Source: Sipunculus nudus (taxonomy: Eukaryota; Annelida; Sipuncula; Golfingiida; Sipunculidae). Taken from it: a stretch of DNA of 64,000 nt. Location: the NCBI GenBank assembly GCA_026874595.1, contig CM049322.1:10566400-10630399 (forward strand), read 5' to 3'. The notes under the pieces are model-generated. The model was not told the origin of the DNA. It saw only the letters and a program-made list of their open reading frames with translations, and made no database searches. Below, in pieces: positions 63,201-64,000 of the stretch; position 1 is the stretch's first letter, and each line of letters opens with the position of its first letter. A program made the translations under genes and the position numbers.

Positions 63201-64000
63201 CCTCAGTTTTAGGTACACCATGGATAATGATATTTTGTCTCCTTGACCGGTCCTCCAGCCTGCTACACTGCTTTCTTAGCTGCCGATTTTATGTTCAAGT
63301 TTATCGACCCTCTCAGTCGCGCCCAGCAGTCACCGTTCTAGTGCCTCAATTTGTTTGTCAACAGAACCCTGTATGTGGTATATCTGTGCACTCAGCCGTA
63401 TCCACACCAGCCTTGACTTGCGACTCCGAACAAAAAGATTGTGGGTCCATGTCATTTAAATCTGTACCGCTGATGCTTCTAAAAAAAACTCTAGCATGCT
63501 CTAACATGGTACCCCTAATGCTCGTAGCATTACTGTTTTTACTTTTGTTACTGCTAGTTGGCTTTGGCGGGCCTGGGTTCAGTTCAACATCACCACACAG
63601 CTTTGGCAGAGTTGCCATGACCACTATCAGAAACAAGGTCAAGGACTTACCTTTCACAACCATTGCCCCTGGCTGAAACTTTTCTTTCATTTTTGGATGA
63701 GAAAAACAACCTATACGGGTCCTAAAGACTTGTATACTCACACCCATTATTGACAATACAATATTGTTCCTTATTCCAGGAAAAGGCTCACCCTACGTCC
63801 TGGTTATTAGTAAAAACATCAAATTATACCAGGAGCCGAAGTGCAAGGCGTGTGGCCAGTTCTGCCGCCAGTTGTCTCCCATATGTTATTTAGTCAACAG
63901 TCACACTTCACATACCAGAACTTCATATAGCCCAAAGAGATAGATCTCTTGAGTCAATATGTGGGCTATAGGTTATAAAACCATAATTGGACTATTTAGC
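60210..64000. repeat. Tandem segmental duplication, unit 3 (partial)
   Basis: Start of a third copy, containing only LINE sequence before the window ends. It resembles the start of unit 2, including the same deletion in the reverse-transcriptase region near 60828. The number of units beyond the window is unknown. Confidence 0.85.
63000..63756 (-). pseudogene. LINE ORF1 remnant, longest 2A-bearing frame in the window
   Basis: From an ATG at 63756 the frame stays open for 132 codons: an N-terminal segment, the hydrophobic run, the 2A motif (63568-63594), then about 70 residues after the skip site ending at a stop at 63358. Sequence beyond, in shifted frames to about 63000, encodes IEALER, a heptad-like stretch, SRLEDRSRRQNIIIHGVP and SWEECEQKI. 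These are typical of LINE ORF1 coiled-coil and RNA-binding parts. It shows better than the other two copies how the 2A tag is joined to ORF1. Confidence 0.8.

Larger units (their letters stand above)
59300..64000 (-). mobile_element. LINE copy L3, near full length, inactivated
   Basis: Same structure as L2: C-terminal motif at 59515-59757, RT deletion at about 60828, endonuclease region 61567-62407 and ORF1 with 2A to 63756. The GDFN position of the endonuclease reads Gly-Thr-Phe-Asn near 62085. It spans the unit 2/unit 3 boundary and reaches the window end in its 5' flank. Confidence 0.83.

Overview
This is AT-rich eukaryotic DNA with introns, GT/AG splice sites, microsatellites and many transposon relics. 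There are no operons, ribosome binding sites, rRNAs or tRNAs that I could find. A LINE whose ORF1 carries a 2A-like peptide, piggyBac, MITE and Ty3/gypsy relics, a THAP gene and a multiplied histamine-N-methyltransferase-like (HNMT-like) gene together suggest a marine invertebrate. A mollusc is my best guess, but an echinoderm or lancelet cannot be excluded from sequence reading alone.

Layout. Positions 370-2840 are a 187-bp satellite array. From about 2920 to the end the window is a tandem repeat of a unit of about 28.75 kb: unit 1 at 2920-31460, unit 2 at 31460-60210, and the first 3.8 kb of unit 3. Reading rightwards, each unit holds: an antisense LINE; a hAT-like end; a piggyBac relic; a THAP-domain gene on the plus strand; a lone first exon of the HNMT-like gene (block A); a complete four-exon HNMT-like gene on the minus strand (block B); a Ty3/gypsy Gag-protease relic; an antisense LINE fragment; a truncated HNMT-like copy lacking its last exon (block C); and the 3' part of the next LINE. 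Unit 2 repeats this order with roughly 1-2% substitutions in the exons I compared, plus indels.

Genes. The only apparently intact genes are the two B copies of the HNMT-like gene (273 codons; exons at 16691-19801 and 45367-48474) and probably the THAP gene of unit 1 (9418 to about 12132). The unit 2 THAP copy has lost a splice acceptor and gained a stop. The C and A copies of the methyltransferase are truncated. All six first exons share a TATA-box promoter and, about 290-300 bp upstream of the ATG, a GCGCCCCCTTGTGG site resembling the CTCF core.

History inferred from junctions. A tandem duplication with breakpoints in HNMT intron 3 and in a LINE reverse-transcriptase region made block C from block B (junction near 26423). 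A later unequal exchange between flanking LINE copies is the simplest cause of the 28.75-kb tandem repeat. Retained haplotypes in the assembly are the main alternative explanation.
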